Shown here piece after piece: positions 14,542-22,605 of a stretch of DNA of 39,465 bases (its first letter is position 1; the number at the start of each line of letters is the position of its first letter). This stretch comes from CAYRKQ01 sp964424985 (GTDB lineage Bacteria; Patescibacteriota; Saccharimonadia; Saccharimonadales; UBA7683), in contig CAYRKQ010000005.1 of the NCBI GenBank assembly GCA_964424985.1, forward strand, positions 1 through 39,465. Direction: 5' to 3'. The position numbers were made by a program, and so were the translations under genes. Below the pieces are notes generated by a model, which did not search any database, was not told where the DNA came from, and saw only the letters and a program-made list of their open reading frames with translations.

Positions 14542-14934
14542 CTATTTGCGTTGTTTGGTAATGTGCGGATCTTGCCCGTAAACTGGCACAACCTGTGTGT
14601 CATTTTGGCCAGCTTTTAGCAAGCTCAGGCCATTTTCAAGCCAGCCGTCACCTTCTGAGCCGACAACTGGCAACTTCAGACTGTACGCCATCGCATTTGC
14701 AACTGCTATGCCAATACGCAATCCGGTAAACGAACCCGGTCCTTTATACACAACAAGCCCTTCAAGATCTGCCTGAGTACAGTCATGTGCAAGTAGCAGT
14801 TCATCTATTTTTTTAAGTAGAGTGTCAGAAAGTTGGCGGTGTGCCTGCCAGAAGATGCGGCCAACTTCACCTTCATTGTTTAGCAGGTAAAGTTCAGCCT
14901 CTGGTTTATCTGTGCGCAGCCCAAGTATTATCAT
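14542..14934 (-). CDS. tsaB: TsaB, short form (t6A synthesis)
   Basis: The 130-aa protein matches the N-terminal ASKHA half of TsaB: MIILGLRTD at the start and the hallmark GPGSFTGLRIGIAVANAMAY near residue 66. TsaB normally has about 220-230 residues, so the C-terminal half is missing; the reading frame ends normally with QDPHITKQRK. TsaB pairs with TsaD and TsaE to attach threonylcarbamoyl to A37 of ANN-decoding tRNAs. Its ATG overlaps the TGA of tsaE (ATGA), so it is translationally coupled to tsaE. I see no frameshift in the following 100 nt. Confidence 0.9.
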   Translation of the reverse strand: MIILGLRTDKPEAELYLLNNEGEVGRIFWQAHRQLSDTLLKKIDELLLAHDCTQADLEGLVVYKGPGSFTGLRIGIAVANAMAYSLKLPVVGSEGDGWLENGLSLLKAGQNDTQVVPVYGQDPHITKQRK

Positions 14935-15392
14935 TGGCGCACCTTCTCAAACAGATAGGCCTGTGACTCAGAATAATCGAACGTAAACTGCCGCTGTTCC
15001 TCACCTGCACGTTGAATATGAATAGTTATCGTGTCTGCCGGCAAAACATCTCGCACTACCTCACCCCACTCGACCGCCACGACTGCCTGTTCGTCACCAG
15101 CCACTTCGTCAATTTCATGTTTCATGATGCCCGCGTCGTTAAGTCGATAGAAATCAAAGTGATGTAAACGCTTACCATCTGCACGTTCGTACACAAAACT
15201 GAGCGTGAACGTCGGGCTCGCTACTGGGTCATTTGAACCAAAACCCTTGGCTAACCCCCGCACAAACGCCGTCTTGCCACCACCAAGATCGCTAATGAGC
15301 TCAAAGACCTCACCGCCTTTGAGGCTACTGCCAATTTGAGCACCAAGGTCAATCGTCTGTTCATAACTGTCCGAATGAAGTACTTGTTTCAT
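14931..15392 (-). CDS. tsaE: TsaE ATPase (t6A synthesis)
   Basis: About 153 aa with the TsaE P-loop SDLGGGKTAFVRGLAKGF near residue 35, SPTFTLSFVY near 60, the HHFDFYRL motif near 77 and VAVEWGE near 105. TsaE hydrolyses ATP and resets the TsaB-TsaD complex in t6A tRNA modification. I chose the ATG at MKQVLHSD; a TTG 36 nt further upstream is in frame but less likely. It follows the pilus genes with a 41-nt gap and overlaps tsaB by 4 nt. UGA is its stop, which shows the standard code. Confidence 0.92.
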   Translation of the reverse strand: MKQVLHSDSYEQTIDLGAQIGSSLKGGEVFELISDLGGGKTAFVRGLAKGFGSNDPVASPTFTLSFVYERADGKRLHHFDFYRLNDAGIMKHEIDEVAGDEQAVVAVEWGEVVRDVLPADTITIHIQRAGEEQRQFTFDYSESQAYLFEKVRQ

Positions 15393-15433
15393 GTTCTCTA
15401 TAGTGCCTGAGAGAAAATAGTTTCGCAACTATC

Positions 15434-15727
15434 TTATTCACGAAACGGATTGTCACGATTTTGCTGAACCTGGGTTCCTGGCTTTTTGACATTACTATCG
15501 CGCAGGGCTTCGATTTTCTCGACTGCATCTTCGTTAAATATAACTGATTTTACTGAGCGGACTTGATCATCAATCACCTCTTGAGAAGGCTCCATGTTAC
15601 TGAGGTTCGTTAGTCTAAAAACAACACCGGTTGTAAGCGCCAGCAGAAGTGCTACCACCACAAATGTTTGATGATGTACTAGTAGGGTACTTACTTTTAG
15701 TTGTATTTTTTTGAATGTATCTTTCAT
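15434..15727 (-). CDS. Small pilus-operon membrane protein, 97 aa
   Basis: One membrane helix (about 22-40) follows a basic N-terminus, and a soluble charged tail of about 55 residues ends in RDNPFRE. The gene overlaps the end of pilO by 4 nt and is the last of the pilM-N-O run. Its position and bitopic layout recall PilP in Proteobacteria, but the sequence shows no lipobox and no PilP motif. It may be the cytoplasm-to-exterior partner of the PilMNO alignment complex. Confidence 0.75.
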   Translation of the reverse strand: MKDTFKKIQLKVSTLLVHHQTFVVVALLLALTTGVVFRLTNLSNMEPSQEVIDDQVRSVKSVIFNEDAVEKIEALRDSNVKKPGTQVQQNRDNPFRE

Positions 15728-16335
15728 GGCGCTTTCTTCTCCGCTTCGGTAGATTTCACAAACAGGTTCAGCGAGACCGACACATCATCAAGCTTGTTGG
15801 CATCGTCACTATTTGGTGTCAGCGATATCTGTGTAATTTGCATCTTGCGACGGTTTTGTTCAATATATTTTAAGAAGCCCAGCACATCTTCATACGAGGC
15901 ACTCTCGCTTACGGTGAACACAACCGGCACCAGTTCGACACCTTTTGGCACAGTGGACACTTTTGCTTTATCTTTATTCTTCGAATTAGTTGGTGCTGCG
16001 GCCTGTGTGCCTTCGGCAAAGGTAATGGAGCCAGTTTGTAAATTAGAACGCTTAGCAAACGCAGCAAGCTCTGCCACTACCACTGATTGTTCTTCATTTT
16101 GGGGCAAAATCTGTGCGGCAAGGTTTTTAATATAACCGAGCTCATCTACTTTAATTTTGGTCAGCTCGTAAATGGCGAGTTTTTTACTATCTGCTTCAAT
16201 CTGTGCTTTTAGCTCCACCGTTTGTTTTGAAACATGCTGCAGCTTTTTATCGGCAAAGAAGAGGCCAGCAACAATCAGAATAATAATTACCAGCAGTATT
16301 ATTTTAAGGGTGCGGTTCATCTTCTTAGGGCTCAT
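15724..16335 (-). CDS. pilO: PilO-like type IV pilus assembly protein
   Basis: The 203-aa bitopic protein has a membrane helix at about 10-28, a coiled-coil region (about 30-60), and a C-terminal ferredoxin-like region with FTVSESASYEDVLGFLKYIEQNRRKMQITQ, which fits the GspM/PilO fold. PilO forms heterodimers with PilN below the pilus platform. Identification relies on architecture plus its place directly after pilN (4-nt overlap). A Lys/Asn-rich insertion near 118-128 is unusual. Confidence 0.85.
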   Translation of the reverse strand: MSPKKMNRTLKIILLVIIILIVAGLFFADKKLQHVSKQTVELKAQIEADSKKLAIYELTKIKVDELGYIKNLAAQILPQNEEQSVVVAELAAFAKRSNLQTGSITFAEGTQAAAPTNSKNKDKAKVSTVPKGVELVPVVFTVSESASYEDVLGFLKYIEQNRRKMQITQISLTPNSDDANKLDDVSVSLNLFVKSTEAEKKAP

Positions 16336-16937
16336 TGCGCTTGCCCTCCGCTACTTTTAAAATATGCCTCCAAAGTGGCAGTGTATTGATATCGACTATT
16401 TTTTTCGTCTTCCTTTTTGTTTTTGTCCGTTGTAGTTGTCTCGTCTTCACCTTTTCGAATAATGCTCTTAATTTCAGCCTTTTCAAATAGATTAGAGGCA
16501 GCTAGATTGTTTCGCAGTACAGCTGCAGTTTGCTCATTTTCAATTTGAGCACTAATAGAAAGAGGAGCCTGGCTGTCAACGCCAGAAAGTTCGAGTCCGG
16601 TAAGGCTTGAGCCTTGCGGCATAAGCTTGCCAATATCTCTGAGCATCTGAGAAAAGCTAACATCACGCGCCAGAAGAGCAGTAATAGTCTCCATGGTTGC
16701 GGCAAGCTGCTGAGCCTCTTCTTGAACTGGTTCAAGTTCTTGCAACTTCTGCTTATTTAAATCGGCAGTTTGTTGAATGTTTTTTTCTTGCCGCTTGAGA
16801 TAGTAGTATGATCCAGCTACTAAAAGTGCGAGTATAGCTGCCGAAAGTAGAAAAAGTTCAATATAACGTCGCAGGATGGAATTCTTTTTGGCAGTTGCAA
16901 TTGCTTGACGTTCTTTTGGGGGCAGCAAGTTAATCAT
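16332..16937 (-). CDS. pilN: PilN-like type IV pilus assembly protein
   Basis: The 201-aa protein starts with the short cytoplasmic peptide MINLLPPKE, the conserved PilN motif that inserts into PilM. A membrane helix (about 30-48), a coiled coil and a C-terminal alpha/beta domain follow. A Lys/Asp/Glu-rich low-complexity insertion (DETTTTDKNKKEDEKN) interrupts the end of that domain. The start overlaps pilM by 4 nt and the end overlaps pilO by 4 nt, so the three are translated as a unit. Confidence 0.9.
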   Translation of the reverse strand: MINLLPPKERQAIATAKKNSILRRYIELFLLSAAILALLVAGSYYYLKRQEKNIQQTADLNKQKLQELEPVQEEAQQLAATMETITALLARDVSFSQMLRDIGKLMPQGSSLTGLELSGVDSQAPLSISAQIENEQTAAVLRNNLAASNLFEKAEIKSIIRKGEDETTTTDKNKKEDEKNSRYQYTATLEAYFKSSGGQAQ

Positions 16938-18007
16938 AGTGAAGCCTCCTTGTCGTCAGCCAAGGCTAAACCGGCAGCCGTGAGAAAACGAGGTAGATCG
17001 GCCTCATCTGGTGGTTTTAGTTTTCCGAAAGAAATATGGTTTACCCAAGGGGAAGAAACACGCGTTGGAATACGCGTCGAGTTCGTCAAGTAATCACCAA
17101 GGCCGGGCATATTGGCGCCGCCGCCAGTAATAACAATCTGAGAAATGTCGACTCCTTGCTGAATTCGTTCTTGGTAAAACTTTTTTATGCGCTTAATTTC
17201 AGCAGCCACTTTTTCAAGCTGTGGCTCAACTGCTTGCTTAATTTTTGCCTGCTGCTTACCGGCATTCAAACCCTGAGAAACCTTAATAGCCTGCGCCTTT
17301 TGGCTGCTCACATGAAGAGCCGCGGCGATTGATTTTGTGAGGTCTTCGCCGCCAATATCAACAGTACCTGTCACCCTCAGCGTACTGTCAAGAATTCCGA
17401 CATCAATCGAATTGCCTCCGACATCAATAATGATATACGGGCTCCCATCGTTGATGTCTTCATACAGCATACAAAGTCTGGCATCAGCTTCGATGTTTGT
17501 TTGAATAAGGGCAAGTTCTAGTTTTAATAAATCACAAACCGCAACGTATGAATCAACAATATTTCGTGGCGCAGCCACCATGCGAACCAATACTTGACCG
17601 TCGTCTTCTGCTGAGCTCGTTTCGAAATCAAAGTAGAGGTCTTTTGGCGCAAGCGGCACCGATTGTTCAATTTCAAGCTCCACCGCGGCAATTAATTCCT
17701 TCTTGGACATTTGCGGCAAACTTAACACGCGAGTAAACACATGAGCAATGGGAATACTCATAACAACTGCATTCGTAGAAAGCTTTCCTTTTAGTTGCGT
17801 AGCAAGTAGTTCGTCAACTAATTTTGCAGCTGCAGCCACCTGATTAATGACACCGTTTTTAATGAGTTTTTCATCTGTTTGCGCACTGCCATAGCCAAGC
17901 ACGCGTGCCTTGTTTTTATGACGTTCAAGCTGCATAACCTTTATGCGCTGGGAGCCAATGTCAAGTCCGAACACCGGACGCTTATGATAAAAAAGTGATC
18001 GTTTCAT
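16934..18007 (-). CDS. pilM: PilM, actin-like type IV pilus assembly ATPase
   Basis: The 357-aa protein has the actin/FtsA fold motifs: VFGLDIGSQRIKV near residue 12 (phosphate 1), YIIIDVGGNSIDVGIL near 190 (phosphate 2) and VITGGGANMPGLGDYL near 292 (adenosine). PilM is the cytoplasmic ring component that binds the N-terminus of PilN and links it to PilB/PilC. It is the first gene of pilM-pilN-pilO-97 aa-tsaE-tsaB. A TTATGCTTA motif also found near other pilus promoters lies about 30 nt upstream. Confidence 0.95.
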   Translation of the reverse strand: MKRSLFYHKRPVFGLDIGSQRIKVMQLERHKNKARVLGYGSAQTDEKLIKNGVINQVAAAAKLVDELLATQLKGKLSTNAVVMSIPIAHVFTRVLSLPQMSKKELIAAVELEIEQSVPLAPKDLYFDFETSSAEDDGQVLVRMVAAPRNIVDSYVAVCDLLKLELALIQTNIEADARLCMLYEDINDGSPYIIIDVGGNSIDVGILDSTLRVTGTVDIGGEDLTKSIAAALHVSSQKAQAIKVSQGLNAGKQQAKIKQAVEPQLEKVAAEIKRIKKFYQERIQQGVDISQIVITGGGANMPGLGDYLTNSTRIPTRVSSPWVNHISFGKLKPPDEADLPRFLTAAGLALADDKEASL

Positions 18008-18081
18008 AGTGTATGTTGTTTACCTAACTTCAAATATAAGCATAACCGTTTTTTACTGTAGATACAAGTCGGCGACAAGAT

Positions 18082-18111
18082 AAAAACCGCCTTCCGAGGA
18101 AAGCGGTTTTT
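18082..18111 (-). terminator. Terminator after the major pilin
   Basis: AAAAACCGCCTT and AAGCGGTTTTT form a bulged stem flanked by A- and T-runs, so it works in both directions. It lies 18 nt after the pilin stop codon and before the pilM promoter, separating the two transcripts. Confidence 0.8.
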
Positions 18112-18129
18112 ACAGCATCTACTCAAGAA

Positions 18130-18510
18130 CTACTGAGTTCGAGTGTAGGTATCTTCTTTCTCCATGGCACTTGAAAGTGAGTAGCCAGTACAATTGTCAG
18201 CTGCGGTTGTACAGCCTTCTGGCGTCGCAACGTAAGTGTATGTAGCACCGTTTGGATCTGTCAACGCATCAGTTGGCGTATCAGGAAGATCCGATAGCGC
18301 AGCTGGGTACGCGCTGTTGTCAGCACGATACTCGGCAAGCTTGCTTTCGATCAAACGAATGTCAGCTTTTCGTTCACTATCACGTGCACGACCCTGAACA
18401 TTGTTAAACTGAACAAATACCAGTCCAGCTAAAATACCGATGACTACGATGACGATCAAAAGCTCGACAATCGTGAAGCCACTTCGATTTAGGTTTTTAA
18501 ATCTTTTCAT
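18130..18510 (-). CDS. Major type IV pilin
   Basis: The 126-aa prepilin starts MKRFKNLNRS and has the cleavage motif G|FTIVELL followed by a typical hydrophobic N-terminal helix; Glu5 of the mature protein is present. The globular domain carries RARDSERKADIRLIESKLAEYRADN, usual for CPR pilins, and a C-terminal Cys pair in EGCTTAADNC that would form the D-loop disulfide. It should be processed by PilD, which is not in this window. AAGGAGG is 9 nt before the ATG; a GTG three codons upstream is less likely. Its own promoter and terminator fit the high expression needed for a pilus subunit. Confidence 0.95.
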   Translation of the reverse strand: MKRFKNLNRSGFTIVELLIVIVVIGILAGLVFVQFNNVQGRARDSERKADIRLIESKLAEYRADNSAYPAALSDLPDTPTDALTDPNGATYTYVATPEGCTTAADNCTGYSLSSAMEKEDTYTRTQ

Positions 18511-18581
18511 GTTGCCCACCCTCCTTCAGGTGTAATTTATTTTTCGGTGAACCACGTAATTATGGCTCGATCCTAGTTGTC

Positions 18582-18610
18582 ATTATTGCTTATGCTTACT
18601 TTCATGTCAA
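18582..18610 (-). promoter_or_regulatory. Major pilin promoter with AAGCATAAGC motif
   Basis: On the minus strand TTGACA (18605-18610), 17 nt and AATAAT (18582-18587) are seen. The spacer ends in AAGCATAAGC (18588-18597). The same 10-mer, inverted, occurs just upstream of the pilB -10 box. The mRNA leader would be about 65 nt. Confidence 0.6.
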
Positions 18611-18657
18611 CAGTTATCTACCAACCTGTGGAAACTTTAAAAACAAGCTGGCGTGGA

Positions 18658-19884
18658 CTACCCGCCAATCTGACTAGAAAGTTGGCTGATTGGACCAAAG
18701 ACGCTTGCGGCAATAACCCCTACAATTGAACCCAAAACCACAATCATCAGTGGTTCAATAATAGAGGCCAAAGCACCAACAAACGCATCCACCTCTTCTT
18801 CATAAAATTCGGCAACTTTAATTAAAATTTGATCAATCTGCCCCGTTTCTTCACCAACAGCTAACATCTGACTAACCAGCGGTGGAAAGACCTTACTTTT
18901 TTCAAGCTGCTCTGAAAGCTGCCCTCCAGCTTGCACGGCCTTGGCACTATCAACTAACTCTTTTTCAATCACAGCGTTACCAATTGCCCCCGCAGTGGTG
19001 TTAATGGCTTGTAAAATGCCGACACCGGCACCCATGAGTGACGAGAAAGTACGAGCAAATCGAGCAATTGCTACCTTTGTTATCAGAACTTTTACAATTG
19101 GCATTTTGAGCAACAAACTATGCCACATATAGCGACCTTTTTTGGTTTTAATGAATCGTCGGAACATAATGAAGCCCACCGGAACAATGACAAACAGGCT
19201 GAGCAAAAATGCTGGCGTCTTCATGACATCGCTAATGCTGAGCATAATTTCGGTATAAATCGGGAGTTTGGCATTTTCGCCGCCAATGTTTTTAATGATG
19301 CCACCGATTTTTGGCACCACACTGGTCATCAGGAAGATGAAAGCCACGCCGGTGATAATTGAGATAACCGCCGGGTAGGTCATGGCGCTTTTAATTTTGG
19401 CGCGGATAGCAGCATCTTTTTCTTGCTGAATCGCCAAGCGTTTCAAGACATCGTCTAAAATACCGCCCTCTTCACCGGCGCGAACCATGTTGATATAAAT
19501 AGGCGAGAAGGTTTTAGGGTGGTCAGCCAACGAATCGCCTAGTGAAGCGCCTCCCTCCACCCGCTTTACTACAACCTCAAGCTGTTTTTTAAGGATGGGG
19601 CTTTCAGATTGCTGCTGCAGGGTATTGAGTGAGCGAGCCAGTGGGACGCCGGCATTCACAAGCGTTGAAAGTTGGCGAGTGAAAATTACTAAATCTTTCG
19701 TCTTCACCTTAGAGCCAAGTGTTAGTGAGCCAAAACTACTTTTCTTTTTACCAGCCACCACTGAGAGCGGCTTGAGCCCTTGTTTGCGAATTGTCTCAAG
19801 AGCAGCAGCTTTATCTTCTGCCTCAACACTCCCCTGTGAACGAGTGCCTTCTTTGGTCAGTGCGGTGTAGGTGAACATTGGCAT
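18658..19884 (-). CDS. pilC: PilC inner-membrane platform protein
   Basis: The 408-aa protein shows the PilC/GspF layout: FTYTALTKEGTRSQGSVEAED at the N-terminus, two GspF domains, and three membrane helices (about 170-190, 215-235 and 375-400). Motifs FTRQLSTLVNAGVPLARSL and FARTFSSLMGAGVGILQAI mark the two repeats. PilC anchors the pilus base and is driven by PilB. It starts 2 nt after the pilB stop codon, so the genes form one operon. Confidence 0.97.
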   Translation of the reverse strand: MPMFTYTALTKEGTRSQGSVEAEDKAAALETIRKQGLKPLSVVAGKKKSSFGSLTLGSKVKTKDLVIFTRQLSTLVNAGVPLARSLNTLQQQSESPILKKQLEVVVKRVEGGASLGDSLADHPKTFSPIYINMVRAGEEGGILDDVLKRLAIQQEKDAAIRAKIKSAMTYPAVISIITGVAFIFLMTSVVPKIGGIIKNIGGENAKLPIYTEIMLSISDVMKTPAFLLSLFVIVPVGFIMFRRFIKTKKGRYMWHSLLLKMPIVKVLITKVAIARFARTFSSLMGAGVGILQAINTTAGAIGNAVIEKELVDSAKAVQAGGQLSEQLEKSKVFPPLVSQMLAVGEETGQIDQILIKVAEFYEEEVDAFVGALASIIEPLMIVVLGSIVGVIAASVFGPISQLSSQIGG

Positions 19885-19886
19885 AT

Positions 19887-21671
19887 TTATTCTCGTGTTA
19901 CCCTTAAAATTTCTTCAACAGTTGTCAGTCCACGCAAGGCCTTTATAAAACCATCCATCTGCATCGTGACCATTCCGCCCTGCATCGCTTTTGTTTGAAT
20001 AATGTCGCTGGTGGCATTTTCCATTATCATGTGTTGAATATCGGTGGTGTTTTCCAACACTTCATAAATACCCATACGCCCACGGTACCCACTACCGCCG
20101 CAATTATCACAACCGTCTTCTTTGGCTTTATAGAGCCGCGTGATACCTTTTTCGCTGGTGGCGAGCTCTTTGCTGTCGGCTCCGATACCTTCTTTTTGAG
20201 CCACCACCTCAAGTTCGTGCATAATTTTTAAGGTAGCAGCGTCTTGTAGATTAAAAAGATGCTTGAGCTCGCCCAGCACTTTTTCATCTGGCTTGTAGGC
20301 AATTCGACACTTCGGACAGACGTGACGCACCAAGCGCTGACCTATAACGGAACGAACAGTTGAGGCAATTAAGAATGGTTCAATACCCATGTCAAGCAAA
20401 CGCGGCAAACAAGTGGCCGCATTGTTGGTGTGGAGGGTTGAAAAGACAAGGTGCCCAGTCAGCGCTGCTTGCACGCCCATATCAGCCGTTTCGCCATCAC
20501 GGATCTCACCTACCATGATGATGTTCGGATCTTGCCGCAGCAGCGCGCGCAGACCCGAAGCAAAGGTCATGCCCGCTTTGGGGTTTACCTGTGTTTGATT
20601 GGCGCCCACAATTTTATATTCAATTGGATCCTCGACCGTTGAAATGTTAACCGTGTGATCATTCAGCAGTGAAAGCACACTATACAGGGTGGTTGATTTA
20701 CCGGAACCAGTTGGGCCAGTGACGAGCACCATGCCGTGGGGCTGCACAATTGAGGTGTTTATAGCCTTCAAGGCATTGCCCCAAAAACCGAGTTCTTCAA
20801 GATTCAAAGCTTTATTGGTTTCATCAAGCAAACGAATAACAACCTTTTCGCCATCGGCAATTGGTAACGTCGAAATACGCAGGGCAAAGGTCTTGCCCGC
20901 TTGAGAGATTTTAAAGCGGCCATCTTGCGGCACTCGACGTTCATCAATTTTTAAATTAGCAAGAATTTTTATACGGCTGACTAACGCGGCCTGTACTTTT
21001 TTAGGGAGTTTATTTGCTTCTCGCAGCACTCCATCTACTCGGTAGCGTACCTGAACGAGTTCTTCACGCGGCTCAATGTGTACATCTGAGGCACCGGCTT
21101 TGATAGCGTACTCTATCAACAGTGTCACGGTTTGAGCAATTGGGGAATCTTCAGCTAAATCTTCCTCGCTCACTTCTTCGGCTGCCTCGGCTTCACCTTC
21201 CGTATCTTCAGCAATCACCTTGGTCAGCTCAGAGCTCATTTCACCCCTATACAGATCGAGTATGCCGGCAATATTTTCTTTGGTAGCAAGAAACAGGGTT
21301 GGTTTTGAACCAAGTTGCTTTTCAATAAAATCAACCGCCTGCACATCTTCAGGATCTTCCATGGCAAGCTGTTTTACTTTGTCTTTCTCGGCAAACACCA
21401 CCGCGCTATAACGCCGCGCAATACGTTCGGGGATAAGCTTCAAAAGCGTCAGATCAATTGCTTTAGGATCCAGTTGAATAAACGGTGTTTCAGATTCAGC
21501 GGCGTACCATTTTAGTAGCTCTTCCTCAGTGATCAATCCTTGCTTTAACACTATTTCTTGCAAAGACTTTTTATCATGAGCTGCCATGTCCTCAAGTTTG
21601 GCGAGCTCCTTTTGAGCAACCTTCTTCTTGTCAAGCACCATCTGTTTGACCATTTTGTCAGCTATACGCAT
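19887..21671 (-). CDS. pilB: PilB pilus extension ATPase
   Basis: The 594-aa protein has an N-terminal MshEN-like domain (about 40-150), an acidic linker, and the GspE/PilB ATPase core: Walker A GPTGSGKST at 319, the Asp box EDPIEY near 347, Walker B IIMVGEIRDGETA near 385 and the His box TGHLVFSTLHTN near 405. A tetracysteine zinc site is formed by CPKC and CDNC. PilB hydrolyses ATP to extrude pilin. No PilT retraction ATPase is in the window. TATACT ends 8 nt before the ATG, so the mRNA is nearly leaderless. Confidence 0.97.
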   Translation of the reverse strand: MRIADKMVKQMVLDKKKVAQKELAKLEDMAAHDKKSLQEIVLKQGLITEEELLKWYAAESETPFIQLDPKAIDLTLLKLIPERIARRYSAVVFAEKDKVKQLAMEDPEDVQAVDFIEKQLGSKPTLFLATKENIAGILDLYRGEMSSELTKVIAEDTEGEAEAAEEVSEEDLAEDSPIAQTVTLLIEYAIKAGASDVHIEPREELVQVRYRVDGVLREANKLPKKVQAALVSRIKILANLKIDERRVPQDGRFKISQAGKTFALRISTLPIADGEKVVIRLLDETNKALNLEELGFWGNALKAINTSIVQPHGMVLVTGPTGSGKSTTLYSVLSLLNDHTVNISTVEDPIEYKIVGANQTQVNPKAGMTFASGLRALLRQDPNIIMVGEIRDGETADMGVQAALTGHLVFSTLHTNNAATCLPRLLDMGIEPFLIASTVRSVIGQRLVRHVCPKCRIAYKPDEKVLGELKHLFNLQDAATLKIMHELEVVAQKEGIGADSKELATSEKGITRLYKAKEDGCDNCGGSGYRGRMGIYEVLENTTDIQHMIMENATSDIIQTKAMQGGMVTMQMDGFIKALRGLTTVEEILRVTRE

Positions 21672-21679
21672 ATGTTAAA

Positions 21680-21700
21680 AGTATAGCAAAAAGCATAAGC
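21680..21700 (-). promoter_or_regulatory. pilB promoter with GCTTATGCTT motif
   Basis: The -10 box TATACT (21680-21685) lies 8 nt before the start codon, and GCTTATGCTT (21691-21700) is 5 nt upstream of it. This is the inverted form of the motif in the major pilin promoter. Confidence 0.5.
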
Positions 21701-21736
21701 ACTACCTACTCTAGTGCTGCAAAAGCAGGCCAGTGG

Positions 21737-21742
21737 TATACT
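21737..21742 (+). promoter_or_regulatory. -10 box of the leaderless PRC-barrel gene
   Basis: TATACT ends 6 nt before the ATG. It is divergent from the pilB promoter 50 bp away. The -35 region is poor. Confidence 0.5.
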
Positions 21743-21748
21743 AAGTAT

Positions 21749-22345
21749 ATGCTTGTGCTTCAGAAGAATTTAGAAAATCTCCCTGTTATGAGCCTCCAAA
21801 ATGGTGCCAAATTAGGAAACGTAGGTGAGGCTATTATTGACCCCCGCAAACTACAAATTACCGCCTACTGGGTTGCCGGCCCGCGCATTTTGCACCAAAG
21901 CGTACTGCACGTGGCAGATATTCGTGAGCATGGCCCCTTGGGCTTCATTGTTGATAACGCCGATTCAATTATGGAATTTGACGACCACCTGGTACGCCTG
22001 AAAGAGGTAGTCAACTTACGCTTTACGCTGCTTGGCAAAACGGTTATTGACGAGCGTAAACATAAGCTGGGGAAGGTAGTTGATTACGCCCTAGAAACTG
22101 GCAGTTATCTCGTTCAGAAAATCTATGTTGCCCAGTCAATTATGAAAAATATCACCAGCAGCAACTTAATTATTTCGCGTACCCAAATTGTCGAAATTAA
22201 CGACCAGTTCGTTGTGGTTCGTTCGGGCTCAGTGCAAGAGCCGGTGGGTTTGATGCAAGCACTGAACCCATTCCGCAAGGCTCAGGGCTCACTTGCACCA
22301 TCCCCCGAATCGACAAGTACGCATCACGTTTCTAAAAGACGCTAA
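21749..22345 (+). CDS. PRC-barrel domain protein
   Basis: The 198-aa soluble protein contains two PRC-barrel repeats: SLQNGAKLGNVGEAIIDPRKLQITAYWV (about 15-90) and LLGKTVIDERKHKLGKVVDYALETGSYLVQKIYV (about 95-165), followed by a disordered Ser/Thr/His tail. PRC-barrel proteins act in RNA processing (RimM-like) or as photosynthetic and sporulation accessory proteins; here the double repeat points to neither. It is divergent from pilB and convergent with the 87-aa gene, overlapping its end by 4 bp. Confidence 0.85.
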   Translation: MLVLQKNLENLPVMSLQNGAKLGNVGEAIIDPRKLQITAYWVAGPRILHQSVLHVADIREHGPLGFIVDNADSIMEFDDHLVRLKEVVNLRFTLLGKTVIDERKHKLGKVVDYALETGSYLVQKIYVAQSIMKNITSSNLIISRTQIVEINDQFVVVRSGSVQEPVGLMQALNPFRKAQGSLAPSPESTSTHHVSKRR

Positions 22346-22605
22346 GATCTATTATTCGCGAAGCTGATAACCACTTGGGTGGCTCTATTTACTTCACGGA
22401 CAAGGCTTTCGTTGTCTTGTAGCTGGGGTATTACATCTGACCCTCCAAGCAGCCCGGCCACCGCAAGAAGCCCACGATCAAAGAAGGCTCGCCGGTTCAC
22501 TGCTACAATTTCATCCATTAACTCGGCAGCATAGGTATCGACGAGTCGAGTGGTGCGAGCCTGTCTTTCAATTGCTTCTTGAGATGCACTCTTTGATATC
22601 GTCAT
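22342..22605 (-). CDS. Hypothetical protein, 87 aa, coupled to recX
   Basis: The product is helical and soluble, with a weakly hydrophobic middle (RGLLAVAGLLGG). I do not recognise it. The start lies inside recX, overlapping it by 38 nt, and is preceded by AAGGAT at 7 nt spacing, which supports it despite the overlap. A shorter start at MDEIVAV is possible. It may be translated by coupling with recX. Confidence 0.6.
   Translation of the reverse strand: MTISKSASQEAIERQARTTRLVDTYAAELMDEIVAVNRRAFFDRGLLAVAGLLGGSDVIPQLQDNESLVREVNRATQVVISFANNRS

Noticed and set aside
18600..18650. DnaA boxes near the pilin promoter (TTATCTACC, CTGTGGAAA)
   Set aside because: Both differ from TTATCCACA at two or more positions and there is no cluster or dnaA gene.
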